Shown piece by piece: positions 22,867 through 35,100 of a stretch of 64,000 bases of DNA. The position numbers and the translations under genes were made by a program. Under the pieces are notes generated by a model. That model saw only the letters and a list, made by a program, of their open reading frames with translations. It did not search any database and was not told where the DNA came from. The stretch comes from Hemibagrus wyckioides (Eukaryota > Chordata > Actinopteri > Siluriformes > Bagridae): positions 26,607,401 to 26,671,400 of the forward strand of contig NC_080716.1 in assembly GCF_019097595.1 (NCBI RefSeq), read 5' to 3'. Within the stretch, counting starts at the first letter, position 1; every line of letters begins with the position of its first letter.

Positions 22867-24583
22867 AATACAGCAAACTTTCCCATGTGTAGGTGAACAA
22901 AAGACTTTTGTTTTTGTAATGCAACATTTAGGTGCTGCTGGATCATGTTTCTAAGGGTTTCTTGTAAATGACTCACTCATAGCAAAAAAAAACAAACAAA
23001 TAAACAAAAAAAACCAACAGACACATTCTTGTCTTGCCTAAACGAATGAATTTTAATTGTTGTGTATGAGTGTTTAACTGGTGTATTCCCATAAAGGCAT
23101 CAGTCATAATAATAATCAATGAATTATAGAGGAGCTTGGATGGCAGACAGGCCACAAATTCTAAGTCTGATAATAAAAAGATTTTAGAAATGACTTTAAA
23201 AAAACTTTGATCAAGCTATTTGTTCACTGAACTTTTATCCACAAGTCTCCAGAGTAATCTTCAGCATGCTTACAGAAACTACACATACTGATATTAATTG
23301 ATGTTTTTATTACTGTTATTATAAATGATATAAGCTGCATAATCAATCCCCAGCTACAACAGCAGAAAACCACATTCCACCAATACTGGACAGATTCCTG
23401 ATCTTAGCTGATAGGAATGGAGCCTGATGTGGTTTTCTGCTGCTGCGCTCATCTCATCCACCTCAAGGATCAATATTTTGTGCATGCATGGTTGTAAAAA
23501 GTGCTTACTATATCACTTCCTGGCAGCTCTGGCCATTTTAAGACATTCAAGCTTGTCGATGTTTGAGATGATTTAAAATGACACTGAATTTCTGATGAAA
23601 AGCAAGACAGTGATTGTGTGTTTTACTGTAGGAATTATCGATTTGATTATTTAGAATGTGTAATAACCTTAGCATGTAAGATAGGCTTAGCATGTAACAT
23701 AGCCTCAAAATTAGCTTGGTTTGCTTCATTTCCACCATCCAAATTACAAATACTTTTGTGTCATTAAGTTAAAGCAAGTGCTCACTATCACGATCGTATA
23801 TCATGGAGTCACATTTCAAAAGAGCATGCTTTCAGGATAGTCAACATAGTTGATAAATAATTACCAAACACATTCCTCTGAACTACACCAAAGAACTACT
23901 ATGAGCTGTCTTATGAATCTGTCTTATCTCTTGCCTGGGCTACAAATACAACCTAGTACAGGTGTAACACAATGCCACTATCTATCGGTATCCGGAATGC
24001 TGGATGTGAAAATTGTCTAGTAGTCCCTTGTACATAGAGGCCACTGCGGGCATTTTAAGTACAGGTTTTTGTTCTTGTTTGCATGTCTTGGGTGTTTTAT
24101 CTGCTGACAACCACTCAAAAAACCCTCAAGAACACTGAAGCCAGTGCTCCTTCTTAAAAAAATAAGTAATTTTTTATCATATTTTCCTTTGAACCGCATA
24201 ATACATTTAACTGGCAGAACACTTACCAAATTTATGTTTTCCTGATGTATATTTATCTTAAACAACAACTTTCTCTCTTCTGGAAAGGTTCTCAAAATTT
24301 TAGGAGCATTTAAGTTTCATTAGAATGAGAAAAAGCTTTCATTTTAAAGTTGGTAAGTCAATATCAACAATAACTAGTTTTTGCTATAATTAGCTGTACT
24401 TGCTCTCAAGATACACTTCTCATCTATCTAGCTAACATAACTACAAGGCAGCATGACAGGGAAGAGCTGCTCTACTGCAACTTGGTGAAGATTTATTGTA
24501 TGTAATGACGTGCATAAATGCAGTTGTTTTATTATATGTAGTGATGTGTGTAAGTGCAGTTGATTATCAAGTCAAAGAAAAGT
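22867..24583. other. AT-rich spacer, nothing recognised
   Basis: No coding potential, RNA gene or named repeat recognised on either strand. Confidence 0.5.
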
Positions 24584-24745
24584 TGTGGCTTGGTAGGTTG
24601 TGAGTTCAAAACTGCCAAGCTGCCGCTGCTGCTAGGCCAGCAGCAAAGCCCTTAACCCTTAACTGCTCAGTTGTATAAAAAAGTAAATAAACGTAAGTTG
24701 CTCTGAATAAGGGTGTCTATCAGATCTGGTAAATGTAAATGTTGT
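24584..24745 (+). repeat. tRNA-derived SINE
   Basis: The head 'gtggcttggtaggttgtgagttcaaaactgccaagctgccgctgctg' carries a diverged B box. The body runs 'agcaaagcccttaaccctt…actgctcag' and the tail 'ctctgaataagggtgtctatcagatctggtaaatgtaaatg'. Related copies occur at 39,420-39,612 (plus), and at 36,500-36,745 and 42,396-42,545 (minus). Confidence 0.75.
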
Positions 24746-25064
24746 CAATGAAACAAAGCACAAAATCATTGATTCAGTACCTCCTCTTTTTAGTGGAAAA
24801 AGGTGACACTATAAAGAATAAGGAAATGCCACCAACCCCCTGATGTGTAAATCATGATGGTGAATTATTAACTGCTGTTTTGCAGGCAATGTTTTTTCCA
24901 GAGGTATTTTTGTCCAAGTCCTGGCTGCCTGTGAGACTTAACTGTAGATGGATCATCCAGCAAGGTAATCATCAAAATGGCAGCAATTACATATGAAATG
25001 CAAAGAGACAATAGACCATAAATACACCTGTCAGATGGTGGAGATGGTTACAGGTTTAGTTTCT

Positions 25065-25560
25065 TTTTTTGGTTTTTTTACAACGACAAACAAATCCAAA
25101 ATGAGATGCAGAGTCAAAGTGCACAAACAAGAAGAAGCCAGGCATTGTGCAAACAGAGTTACTTAGGCAAGAGTAAATGACATGAAGCTGAATTATAGTC
25201 ATAACCATAAAAATGATGATAGTAGTGAAACTGAAGGCTTTGTATAGCCAGGTACGTGACACTGATAAATATTTCACAATGAGTTGTAGGAAACGGAGTC
25301 CTTATATAATGAGTGAATGTAACTAAGTCCAGGTGTGCAGCCTAAATGGCCGTAAATTTGAAGGTGAAAGAGTATGTGATGGAAGGTTGTTGTAGTCCTC
25401 TGAGGCCATGTTTACAGGCTGAATAGCATTCTGGGAACTGTATTTGGAGTCAATGTCTGTAGGCCAATCTGTGTTACCTGATCTGGAAAGTAACGTTGTC
25501 TTTGTCTTTACCCTTAACATGATCCCAGAGGAACTCCAAAAGATCACTTATATCACTACT
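25065..25560 (-). repeat. Unnamed dispersed repeat, LTR-like
   Basis: It shares 'acaaacaaatccaaaatg' and an adjacent 'gcagag' block with 35,560-35,640. Its right part, 'tcctctgaggccatgtttacaggctgaatagcattctgggaactgtat', resembles sequence common in fish LTR elements. Boundaries and orientation are uncertain. Confidence 0.35.
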
Positions 25561-26387
25561 GTATGTTAAATTAGTTTGTTTATTATTTTGTTTATCAGTA
25601 ACAAATGATGGCAATCGCAAAGTTCCTGGTACTGATTCAAAGGCCACTGGACCTAGAATACATTCTTGGGGATTGTCATGACAAATTAGTTCATCAATTA
25701 GCTATGCATTGAACCACAAAGGTTTTTCAGCACCATTTCCTCTTTATCTTTGCAATGCTAAAGCTTACAAATGAAACCTAGCATACAACATGGACCTCTG
25801 ATAAACCCTCAGATACCCATTATCTCTACGACAAATGTATTTGTTTTGGAAAGTTGAGAGTTCCATTGCTAGTAATCATGGCATTAGAACCACCTAGAAA
25901 CTACAGAGATAAGATTTGGCTTAGCTTTTTTTTTAGTTTTTTGATTATTTACTATGGCTTATACAACAAATCCATTCTCCTTCATTCAGATCCAAGAATT
26001 GTGAGTGATCATGATTTTTATGGCAATTCAAAAAGATTTCAATGCAATTCAATCAGTGCTAAGAATTTGAAAAAGATTGTAAAGACAAGCTTGCTTACAG
26101 TTTTCTATTCAACACCAAGGTTGCCTAAGAACTGAGTTTGTGTGTGTGTGTGTGTTTACTGCTGTAGTCAAGATAATGAATAAACCTGTGGTTGATGCGT
26201 AAGATAGCAGAGACTGTATGATGGCTTTTTGCCTTGTCTAGAGCAAAGAAACAGGTTAGAACTGGCATTTGACAATAATGAAACGTAAAACTATCAGGTC
26301 ACCGGAAAAGACAAACATTAAGGCATGTGTGTTTGTCCTGTCCTGTTCTGATGAAGCTGCTTATACAACATTGTAGGGGTCAACTCA
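25561..26387. other. AT-rich spacer, nothing recognised
   Basis: No feature recognised apart from a (TG)n tract at 26,136-26,155. Confidence 0.5.
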
Positions 26388-26455
26388 GTCATTCACTCAC
26401 TCACTCACTAACTCAGTCATTCACTCACTCACTCACTAACTCACTCTCTCACTGA
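26388..26455. repeat. Small ACTC-repeat island left of the satellite
   Basis: It has the same units as the big array (ACTC, AGTC, ATTC, ACTA), about 68 bp. It is separated from that array by a LINE-tail-like repeat. This suggests the repeat inserted into, or near the edge of, an existing ACTC array. Confidence 0.85.
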
Positions 26456-26462
26456 TGCAATC

Positions 26463-27096
26463 AGGCATCTCAACAGAGAACTGAGCTGAACTGGACACGC
26501 ACTCACACACACACACACACACACACACATGTACAACCAAGATCTGATCTCAGAGGAGAACTGAACTGTGCTGGACACGGACACACACACACACACACAT
26601 ACATAACGCAAAAAAAAAAGAGAACTGAACTGTGCTGGACATAGTCAGACACACACACTAAATTGTCCTGTTTGTACGCATATGCCACTTTACATTTATA
26701 TATATTTATATTAATCCTGTTTACATGTGTTGCTTTAATATCTGTATACACTGTTCTTTGCACATTGTCTTGTTCATTGCACAAAGTCGGCCTACATGTT
26801 GTTTGTCTGCACTGTCTTGTCTTGTCTTGTCTTGTCTTCCTGTGCACTTCTGTTGTATGTCTAATTCTTAAAGTCTGCACCTTAAGTATAGTTTAATTTT
26901 TTAGTTTAATTTTAATTTTTAAATTATAGTTTAATTTTTTTTATCTCTGTGGTATAGCTCTATGTTTGTCTGCGTCACTGTACTTTGTCTGTGTTCTGTG
27001 TAGCACCTCTGGTCTAGGAGGAACGTTGTTTCACTTCACTGTGTACTGCTATATATGGTTGAAGTGACAATAAAGCTTCTTTGACTTTGACTTTTT
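26463..27096 (+). mobile_element. LINE-tail-like dispersed repeat, copy 2
   Basis: Colinear with 22,440-22,866, but with three rather than two 'gaactgaactgtgctgga'+(CA)n modules. A (TCTTG)n run lies at about 26,814-26,838 and there is a partial duplication of 'tttaattttt' near 26,895-26,940. It ends in 'caataaagcttctttgactttgactttttt' exactly where the ACTC satellite starts. Confidence 0.65.
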
Positions 27097-29718
27097 TACT
27101 CACTCACTCACCCACTCACTCACCCACTCACTCACTCACCCACCCACTCACTCACCCACCCACTCACTCACTCACTCACTCACTCACTCACTCACTCAGT
27201 CATTCACTCACTCACTCACTCACTCACCAACTCACTCACTCACTCACTCACTCACCAACTCACTCACTCACTCACCCACTCACTCACCCACTCACTCACT
27301 CACCCACCCACTCACTCACCCACCCACTCACTCACTCACTCACTCACTCAGTCATTCACTCACTCACTCACTCACTCACCAACTCACTCACTCACTCACT
27401 CACTCACCAACTCACTCACTCACTCACCCACTCACTCAGTCATTCACTCACTCACTCACTCACTCACCAACTCACTCACTCACTCACTCAGTCATTCACT
27501 CACTCACTCACTCAGTCATTCACTCACTCACTCACACACTCACTCAGTCAGTCATTCACTCACTCACTCACACACTCACTCAGTCAGTCATTCACTCACT
27601 CACTCAGTCAGTCATTCACTCACTCACTCAGTCAGTCATTCACTCACTCACTCACACACTCACTCAGTCAGTCATTCACTCACTCACTCAGTCAGTCATT
27701 CACTCACTCACTCACCAACTCACTCACTCAGTCATTCACTCACTCACTCACTCACTCACACACTCACTCACTCACTCACTCAGTCATTCACTCACTCACT
27801 CACACACTCACTCAGTCAGTCATTCACTCACTCACTCAGTCAGTCATTCACTCACTCACTCACCAACTCACTCACTCAGTCATTCACTCACTCACTCACC
27901 CACTCACTCACTCACTCAGTCATTCACTCACTCACTCACTCACTCACTCACCAACTCACTCACTCACTCACTCACTCAGTCATTCACTCACTCACTCACT
28001 CACTCACCAACTCACTCACTCACTCACTCAGTCATTCACTCACTCACTCACTCACTCACTCACTCACTCACTCACTCACTCACTCACTCACTCACTCAGT
28101 CATTCACTCACTCACTCACTCACTCACTCACTCACTCACTCACTCACTCACTCACTCACTCACTCACTCACTCACTCAGTCATTCACTCACTCACTCACT
28201 CACTCACTCACTCACTCACTCAGTCATTCACTCACTCACTCACCAACTCACTCACTCACTCAGTCATTCACTCACTCACTCACTCACTCAGTCATTCACT
28301 CACACACTCACTCAGTCAGTCATTCACTCACTCACTCACCAACTCACTCAGTCATTCACTCACTCACTCACACACTCACTCACTCACTCACTCACTCACT
28401 CAGTCACTCACTCACTCAGTCAATCACTCACTCAGTCATTCACTCACTCACTCACTCAGTCATTCACTCACTCACTCACTCACCAACTCACTCACTCAGT
28501 CAATCACTCACTCACCAACTCACTCACTTACTCAGTCATTCACTCACTCACCAACTCACTCACTCACTCACTCAGTCATTCACTCACTCACTCACTCACC
28601 AACTCACTCACTCAGTCAATCACTCACTCACCAACTCACTCACTCACTCACTCACTCACTCACTCACTCACACACTCACTCAGTCATTCACTCACTCACT
28701 CACACACTCACTCACTCACTCACTCACTCACTCACTCAGTCATTCACTCACTCACTCACACACTCACTCAGTCAGTCATTCACTCACTCACTCAGTCAGT
28801 CATTCACTCACTCACTCACCAACTCACTCACTCAGTCATTCACTCACTCACCCACCCACTCACTCACTCACTCACTCACTCACTCAGTCATTCACTCACT
28901 CACTCACTCACTCACTCACCAACTCACTCACTCACTCACTCAGTCATTCACTCACTCACTCACTCACTCACCAACTCACTCACTCACTCACTCAGTCATT
29001 CACTCACTCACTCACCCACCCACTCACTCACTCACTCACTCACTCACTCACTCAGTCATTCACTCACTCACTCACTCACTCACTCACCAACTCACTCACT
29101 CACTCACTCAGTCATTCACTCACTCACTCACTCAGTCATTCACTCACTCACTCACTCACTCACTCACTCACTCACTCACTCAGTCATTCACTCACTCACT
29201 CACCAACTCACTCACTCACTCAGTCATTCACTCACTCACTCACTCACTCAGTCATTCACTCACACACTCACTCAGTCAGTCATTCACTCACTCACTCACC
29301 AACTCACTCAGTCATTCACTCACTCACTCACACACTCACTCACTCACTCACTCACTCAGTCACTCACTCACTCAGTCAATCACTCACTCAGTCATTCACT
29401 CACTCACTCACTCAGTCATTCACTCACTCACTCACTCACCAACTCACTCACTCAGTCAATCACTCACTCACCAACTCACTCACTCACTCAGTCAATCACT
29501 CACTCATTCACTCACTCACTCACTCAGTCATTCACTCACTCACTCACTCACCAACTCACTCACTCAGTCAATCACTCACTCACCAACTCACTCACTCACT
29601 CACTCACTCACTCACTCACACACTCACTCAGTCATTCACTCACTCACTCACACACTCACTCACTCACTCACTCACTCACACACTCACTCAGTCATTCACT
29701 CACTCACTCACTAACTCA
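27097..29718. repeat. 2.6-kb ACTC satellite with higher-order structure
   Basis: About 655 tetranucleotide units in strict 4-bp register. ACTC predominates, with substitution variants ACCC, ACCA/ACTC (giving 'caccaactc'), ACAC, AGTC and ATTC. Variants are arranged in recurring words such as 'cagtcattcactc' and 'caccaactcactc'. A block at about 28,201-28,530 recurs at about 29,161-29,485 with one 4-bp indel (offset 960 bp). A shorter one at about 27,181-27,290 recurs about 160 bp later. None of the variants contains a stop codon in the read strand, which produces an 877-codon open frame of Thr-His-Ser-Leu periods. It is not a gene: it begins at TTG in the preceding repeat and has period-4 composition only. 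Confidence 0.97.
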
Positions 29719-31124
29719 TTTACACACACACACATCTTTTCACATAGCTGTGAGAGGAACAGATGATTAAACTGTTTGGCATTGTTGCCTCTATATCACT
29801 TTCCATGAAACCTGCCTTTGTCATCAGCCCACGTAGGAGTCAGAGTTCAGTGTTAGCACATACTTAACACCACATGCTGAGAACTAAATTCAATCATTAT
29901 CAAATTATTGTGCATTTCTACAGTAACAGAGAGAAGAGTAGATAGGCCAGTTGTAGGAACTAAGGGAAATTGATGGAATGTGGATCTGTATGCGACTGTG
30001 TGAGCTAGGATGAACTCAGGCAGTCAGAGAGAGAGGTTGTGGATGTGAATAGTTCTCTATAAACCACAAAAATCTTTCCACCTGTGGTTACATTTAATGC
30101 TGGAATGACCACAAATGCTGTCCAGTCTTGAAGCAACATGTACCAGCTGTGAGCTATTAATAGAATGTTTTATGCAAAGTGCAAAGGGGCCAGAGAGAAA
30201 GAACAACTATCTTTGAGGGCATGAGGAAGAAACTAGAAAGTGTAAAACTAAATTAAAAGAAATTACTGTCAAATTTCATAAAAGAGACAAAGGGTTCCTA
30301 AGTATTTTAAAAACATCAGCCTGAAGTTATTAAATTCAAATATATCTGGAATTGGATAGATGAGGATGCTGCCTGCTGTATATTAAGGCAAAGGACTAAG
30401 AACCTTAAGAAAAATTAGTACCTTAAGAAGGTAAGGTACTAAAAAAAATTAGTAACCTTAAGAAGAATTAATTTTAATTAGGCACACAAAGATTACAACT
30501 AAGCTGTAAAACATCCCTTTCATAGCAACCAGGTGTTAGAAAGAGTCACACAATATACGCTAGATCTACAGAACCCTGACCAACTTTTTAAAATGACAAG
30601 AACAATGCTGTGTTTACAATGTTTACAAATCCATGTTCCAAAATCAAGTGTGAATGATGCATTTGCTGTTCTGAACAAGCTATAGCCTGTTCTCTATGCT
30701 TCTTTTCATACACGTGTTGGCAGTTCAATCAAGCTCTACTGTCTATTTTTGATTCACAGCCAGCAAGGAGAATTTATATCTTTTCTTATTGTCTCATAAT
30801 TGTCTTGTAATAATAGAATAAAGATTAGCATGGTGTTAAAAACATGGGAATAACAGTGGTCCAAGATGAGAACTTTGTGGTACTCCATGGGGAACATCAG
30901 GTACTCTGGAGATTTTTTTCACATTAATTGTTGCAAAATGAAACAAAATTTTATCTAAAGTTAAAAAGTGCAAATGAAAAAAAAAGTTGTAAATCAATCA
31001 AAGCAATTTAGTGCAGGTTTAGACACTCTAGATTTTATAAACAGCCACTCCCTCACCAGCCTCTCTTTTTAAGACCAAAGATATAAATAAATAAATCGCC
31101 TTGTCATGTTACATAGAAAAAAAT
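29719..31124. other. Spacer, nothing recognised
   Basis: No gene or RNA recognised. At 30,396-30,470 'accttaagaa(g)aattagta' is repeated about four times. (TG)n tracts at 31,125-31,140 and 31,158-31,183 sit in a doubled 'gtagtggatgtcacata' context. Confidence 0.5.
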
Positions 31125-31266
31125 CTGTGTGTGTGTGTGTAGTGGATGTCACATATAGTGTGTGTGTGTGTGTGTGTGTGTGTAGTGGATGTCACATACA
31201 GTGTGTATTCCACACCCAGTTTGCAGGGGACAGACTACAGATCCACCACGACTCTGAACAGGATAG

Positions 31267-31276
31267 ATCTATCTAC

Positions 31277-31366
<90 letters not shown>

Positions 31367-31372
31367 GTCTGT
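31267..31372. repeat. (CTAT)n microsatellite upstream of gene A
   Basis: About 26 CTAT units passing into CTGT, ending 'gtctatgtcagag'. A short stretch of the same sequence, 'aatctatctatgtcagag', reappears on the far side of the L1 insertion, so the array was once adjacent to the gene A promoter. Confidence 0.95.
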
Positions 31373-31383
31373 CTATGTCAGAG

Positions 31384-31922
31384 TTTTGTTTTTTTGTTTT
31401 TTTATTGAAATAACTTGAAACAATACAACATAGAATACAAAGCACATTAAATACAGTTAAACAACAACAATAACAACAAAAAAACATTAATTACAACAAA
31501 TCAGACACAAAGGACAAAGAATTATAAATAATATGGCAGTCCAAGTAAAAGTAAAAGACACGAGAGGATAGTTATGATATATAAACAGTGGGAAAGATGT
31601 AGCAAGAGCTATATTTACTTCAATTAAAAACAGTGTCATAGAAATGTAGAAGTCTATTATTCTTCTTATTAAATCGAAGTAGTTTAAGAGAATTAAAAAG
31701 TCAGGGCATTTCCATTATGAAAAGGTGGAAATTCAATTGTTCCTTTCGAATTCTTTGTTTATGTATAAAGAAGTTTGCATTTGAGACAAAATAATTAACT
31801 ACAAAAATTCAAGAGGTTTATTTTCCGAATTCTCATAATAAAAAATGACGTCTTTAATGCCAAAGGAGTGAGATACATTGAGGTGGTCCAAGAGGTGGCA
31901 TTTTAGGAGAGATAAGAATCTA
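31384..31922 (-). mobile_element. 5'-truncated L1-type LINE with target-site duplication
   Basis: A 539-bp insert is bounded by a perfect 12-bp direct repeat (tctatgtcagag at 31,372-31,383 and 31,923-31,934). Read on the minus strand it ends in AATAAA followed by an A-rich tail (the T-rich start at 31,384-31,405). About 230 bp at its 5' side reads broken codons resembling the C-terminal end of a fish L1 ORF2 (for example SFGIKDVIFYYENSENKPLE, and in another frame ANFFIHKQRIRKEQLNFHLF). This fits target-primed reverse transcription with 5' truncation. It ends 14 bp before the sequence conserved between the promoters of genes A and B. Confidence 0.72.
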
Positions 31923-31935
31923 TCTATGTCAGAGT

Positions 31936-32120
31936 GCCTCCCTCCTTGTGGTGTCCAATGACGTCATGAACACGCACTCAGGCGCCGCCTCTTGTACAGG
32001 GCGCAAAGTAGCGAGCTCCAGCTGCAGCTCTAACACTCATATTAACCCACTCATATTAACACACTCATATTAACACACTCACACTAACGCTCAAAAATCG
32101 TGGAGCTTTTGTGGACTTAA
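31936..32120 (+). promoter_or_regulatory. Promoter and 5' UTR of gene A: CCAAT box overlapping a CRE
   Basis: CCAAT at 31,955-31,959 runs directly into a perfect palindromic cAMP-response element TGACGTCA at 31,959-31,966. About 70 bp of CpG-containing sequence follows (gcgccgcc, gggcgc, agtagcg). No clear TATA box is visible. The arrangement is conserved upstream of gene B at 54,624-54,635, where the CRE reads TGATGTGA and most CpGs have become TpG or CpA. Transcription probably starts between about 31,990 and 32,030. CREB/ATF and NF-Y binding is inferred from the motifs only. Confidence 0.55.
32034..32089 (+). repeat. Four 14-bp tandem repeats in the 5' UTR of gene A
   Basis: Units cactcatattaacc, cactcatattaaca (twice) and cactcacactaacg lie 32-87 bp before the start codon. 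Gene B has only a loose 'cacactaacacacc' counterpart, so the tandem expansion belongs to gene A. Confidence 0.85.
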
Positions 32121-32171
32121 ATGGCGACGTTTCTGACCTTCTGCGTTTTAATAACCACGTTTTTTATCACT
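32121..32171 (+). CDS. dsg2-like: Gene A exon 1: signal peptide
   Basis: 17 codons from ATG (next base G), hydrophobic ([14 protein letters not shown]), donor gtaagt, phase 0. It is the exon whose decayed copy is found at 7,780. Confidence 0.85.
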
Positions 32172-35100
32172 GTAAGTATTTTACTTGACTGTTGGGACCA
32201 TAGCGGATTTTAATGTCGGAAAACAGGGAAACGTTACCTTCTCATTTTTGTTGGTTAACACTGTCGGGGTTTATTTGGCGCTGTATTAATATATCGTATG
32301 ATTATCTTTTTTTGTTGTTGTTGTTTTTACTATTTTCATTTCAACAGATCATAAATCTCTCTCTCTCTTTTTCTCTTTCTCTTTCTCTCTCTCCCTCTCT
32401 CTGATATGTCCGTTATCAGAGTTTTCACGTTGCGGTCATGTAAAACTATTAGGGAGTTTTCTTGGAGACATTTCATTGGGTGGAATTCCCCAATAACCAT
32501 CACAAGATAAAATTTATTCTCCCCTTGTTGCAGCTGATGTTTTAATTGTATTACATTTTACTTTAACATTTTTGGATACTTGATTGTTTATTTTGATTGT
32601 TTATTTTACTTCGCTTTTACTTTTTGGTGTGGTGTACGTTTGCTTGCTTGTGTTTGTTTGCATTTGCTTGTCTGTGTAGTAGCCTTTACAGGGATGTGCG
32701 TGGTCACTTGTGAGAAAATGCACTCATTTACGTACTTCAATTGTTCATTGTCTTAAGTAAGACAACATCCTGGCCCTGGCCATGAATTAAATGTACAGGC
32801 GTACCTGTTATCAGTATGCCCAATGAAAATATTTTTTAAAAAAATGTGTTTTCTGCCTGTATTTGTTGCCATGCAATTTATATTCTGTCTAAACAATATT
32901 GGTTTTATTTCGACAATATGATCAGATTTCATAACATGCTCTAATAATAAACATAATAAAACTTATTAATAAAAAACGTTTTTAAATATTCACAGCTGAC
33001 CGCACGTTATTCTTACCATTTACAATGTTAAAAAGAAGGCTGAAAATCTCCTTAACAACATTTTCATTTAGATTCAAGTTCACCAAGTTTGTACTAGAAC
33101 TCATTCAGTTAGAGCGAATGGTCAATTAGACTAATAACCGTAATAAGTGAATAATATCTTTTAATTGGCAGTTTGCCATGTCATTGTAGATGTCATTAAT
33201 TTAATTTAAAAGAAAACCCAGAACTGGCTGAGTGACTGTGACATTGTGACTGTTTCTTTAATTGCGTTAGTATGATTTCTGTTAATGGATATAAATGTAA
33301 AAGTGTGATTGTGTTTGTGTATGAGCAGGTACTCGGGGTTGAAGCTGATAAGGGAGAGCTGCGAACGCTTAAGCGACAGAAAAGAGAATGGATCATCCCT
33401 CCAAAGAGGCTGTTTGAGAATGTGGATTATACCAATGACAAAAGTATTGCCAAAGTGAGTATTATTTTACAATCTTTATGGACAGTTATAACATCATTAC
33501 ACTCTTACTTCTTAAATTTTTTATTTTTTTTTGAAATCATAATAAAAGTACAAAGTATCTTCGTAACATAAAAATGCTTTTATAAATACCTTGAGTATTT
33601 TTGACCCTGATGTATAACTCTAACAAAGGGTTATGGTTTGCATCCGGCTGAATATCCGGCAGTTCCTCCTTTTGTGCTCACAGACTGCAAATGTAGACTT
33701 TAGATATCCAAAGTAAGTTTCAGACATAATAAAATAAGCTGGAAGTGATTTCATTTGAAGTAAACCAGAATTATATGCATGTTTTCAGAATTTCTATTTC
33801 GTTACCAAACATTAAAAACCCCTAACAACTTAGAGATCTCAGAGAAAGTTGTTGCATGAATCCAAAAAGGGAGATGCGCTGTAGTTTCACAACAAGGTTT
33901 TGGCCTACAATGTATTTCTGTACACTGGAATCATCTAGTTACTTCCTTGTTTTGTTATTATTCATGCTGAACATGGGTCTAACTAGAACCAGTCAATACA
34001 GTTAAAACAAACAGAAACTCGTTTATTTACAGCATTGTATTTGTATTTAGCAGAGTACGTGGACATCAAGGAGCGTAGAATTCAGGTTAATCGCAAAACC
34101 ATTATTTACAACTTTGACACTGATAGGTTGATTCGCAGTAAAATGGTTGTTACCAAATATGACAAAAATGAAGTAATATGACAAAATTGTATAATTTGTT
34201 GTTGTTGTTGTTTTGTTTTTGTTTTTTAAAAAACAGTCAAAAATATAGATACATAACATGATACTAGCTGATTCTTAGAAAATCGCAGACTTAAGTTAAT
34301 TAATCAGCTTCAATTAATATAACTGGTCATGAGTTAAAAAAATTCTTCCCTGTAAAAGGATTAAGGTTTTAGTGTGTGTTTGTGAGTCATCATTTTATTG
34401 TATTCAGCAAAATAGTATCTCTTAGTATTTAGGGGCTTCTTTCTTGCATGTGAATAAATAAGGCCCTTGGTGCAGGAAATTTCTCTAAAATTGACTATTT
34501 TCTTTACAAACCACTGGATGACATGGTCTCAACAAGCAAGCCGGGCTTACATTTTGAAAAAATCTGCATAATTTCCCCTCAAGTACATATCTTTGTGATG
34601 AAATGAGTAAGCCTGCAAGAAAAGACAGCCGTTTCTTGTCAGATCCCAGGTGGCTGATATCAGCCCATGACTGAACTATGAGAAGCTTGGAGTCGTTAAG
34701 GTTGAATTTAATACCCCCATATTACAGGATAATCAGTGAGCAAAAACATTTAAGACAAGGGTGCACAGGTACAAGGCATCTCTATGTCCACAGTGAAGTA
34801 ATTGTTTTGTCACTAAAGCTTTCCGGAAACATCCCTACTCTCATAAATCTCCATCCAAGGTTGCTTAATCTGTGCTCTCAGATCTGAGCACAGATAAGTC
34901 CTTGTAACTGCATATCAAAAACATTGATGTTAGCACACCAGCTTCACAACAAAGGTACAGATTCAAGTGTAGGCTTGCAGTAAGTAATATCAGAGTTGCC
35001 CCTAAACTTGTTTTGCTAATTATGCATTTGAAGCACTTAAAATAATAATCTGCCTTGGTTGGCAGCTGAACAGAAAAAGTTGCTTGAACACACGGGTACT

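Noticed and set aside
27081..29714. 877-codon open frame, Thr-His-Ser-Leu repeats
   Set aside because: Produced by a tetranucleotide satellite whose variants happen to lack stop codons. No ATG start, no non-repeat sequence, and it begins inside another repeat.
26388..29718. CRISPR-like or minisatellite array with unique spacers
   Set aside because: Units are 4 bp with substitution variants and no spacers; the genome is clearly vertebrate.
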